DNA of 64,000 nt. Origin: Prosopocoilus inquinatus. Lineage: Eukaryota > Arthropoda > Insecta > Coleoptera > Lucanidae. The DNA lies in the NCBI GenBank assembly GCA_036172665.1, contig JAYKNF010000024.1:124001-188000 (forward strand), in the 5' to 3' direction. The notes beneath the pieces are model-generated. The model was not told the origin of the DNA. It was given only the letters and a program-made list of their open reading frames with translations, and searched no databases. Positions 63,955-64,000 of the stretch are shown here, piece after piece (position 1 is the stretch's first letter; the number at the start of each line of letters is the position of its first letter). Both the position numbers and the translations under genes were made by a program.

Positions 63955-64000
63955 CATCAGAGTTACTGGAGTCCGTTGAAACATCAAATAACATAGCAGA
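63955..64000. repeat. Partial monomer cut by the window end
   Basis: The first 46 bases of a 430th monomer are of the CCGTTGAAAC type with CATAGCAG. The array therefore continues past the window. Confidence 0.95.

Larger units (their letters stand above)
1..64000. repeat. 149-bp satellite DNA array filling the window
   Basis: The landmark CATCAGAGTTACTGG recurs every 149 bp from base 1 to the end, always on the + strand. It starts at 1, 150, 299, 448 and so on, and the last full unit ends at 63954. That makes 429 complete monomers plus 46 bp. The only length variants I find (+16 three times, -2 four times, -3 twice, -1 once) account for the total exactly. No other sequence class is present, so every stretch without a gene in this window is satellite. 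The size is close to one nucleosome core (147 bp), which is common for centromeric and pericentromeric satellites; that location is inferred, not seen. I do not recognise the family by name. Confidence 0.98.

Noticed and set aside
1..64000. CRISPR array
   Set aside because: Regular spacing invites the idea, but the whole 149-bp unit repeats. There are no unique spacers and no short direct repeats with leader or cas genes.
1..64000. Ribosomal RNA spacer or tRNA/5S tandem genes
   Set aside because: The unit has no box A/box C-like internal promoter pair, no cloverleaf and no 5S-like sequence that I can recognise, and 149 bp leaves no room for a 5S gene plus spacer.
1..64000. Telomeric repeats or subtelomeric junction
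   Set aside because: No run of TTAGG, TTAGGG, TTTAGGG or similar short repeats occurs on either strand.
1..64000. A hidden inverted block
   Set aside because: Every unit shows GGATCGATTAG (or a point variant) on the + strand in constant phase, so no segment is inverted.

Overview
The whole 64 kb window is one uninterrupted tandem satellite DNA array. The unit is 149 bp and every copy lies in the same orientation. Starting each unit at CATCAGAGTTACTGG, I count 429 complete monomers from base 1 to 63954, followed by 46 bp of a 430th. The length closes exactly: 429 x 149 = 63921, plus three 16-bp insertions, minus four 2-bp deletions, two 3-bp deletions and one 1-bp deletion, gives 63954. There is therefore no room for a net non-satellite insertion. 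I see no gene, RNA gene, mobile element, inversion or unique sequence.

The organism is a eukaryote, because a homogenised satellite of this size with a near-nucleosomal unit is typical of centromeric or pericentromeric (less often subtelomeric) heterochromatin. I cannot name the species. The consensus is about 40% GC and keeps eight CpG in 149 bp, at or above expectation. That argues against heavy germline methylation and fits many invertebrates better than a vertebrate or plant, but it is only a hint.

Adjacent monomers differ by several percent (monomers 1 and 2 differ at 10 of 149 positions). Segments thousands of bases apart can be identical (monomer 1 equals the monomer at 3724). This is multi-scale higher-order structure: irregular, nested duplications of whole numbers of monomers rather than one fixed higher-order unit. 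Main blocks: 1-14290 is built on a 25-monomer (3723 bp) block present about three times, with nested 11-, 5- and 3-monomer duplications. 14290-22800 is a mosaic with a 5-monomer tandem pair and a 20-monomer (2980 bp) pair. 22775-29181 is a 21/22-monomer tandem pair. 31200-44178 is a 38-monomer block repeated with a 12-monomer insertion. 44178-47690 is less homogenised. 47690-59940 is a 41-monomer (6125 bp) tandem pair carrying unusual 165-bp monomers. 59941-64000 holds a partial third relative and ends in about 0.8 kb of more diverged monomers.

Within the monomer, roughly positions 44-92 and the start (1-18) are nearly invariant. Positions 19-43 and 94-145 carry almost all subfamily variation. 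The conserved side includes an imperfect dyad (positions 75-100) and overlaps a partial CENP-B-box-like sequence (97-113). These are the only candidate functional elements I can point to. Short open frames exist but are satellite sequence and are rejected as genes.
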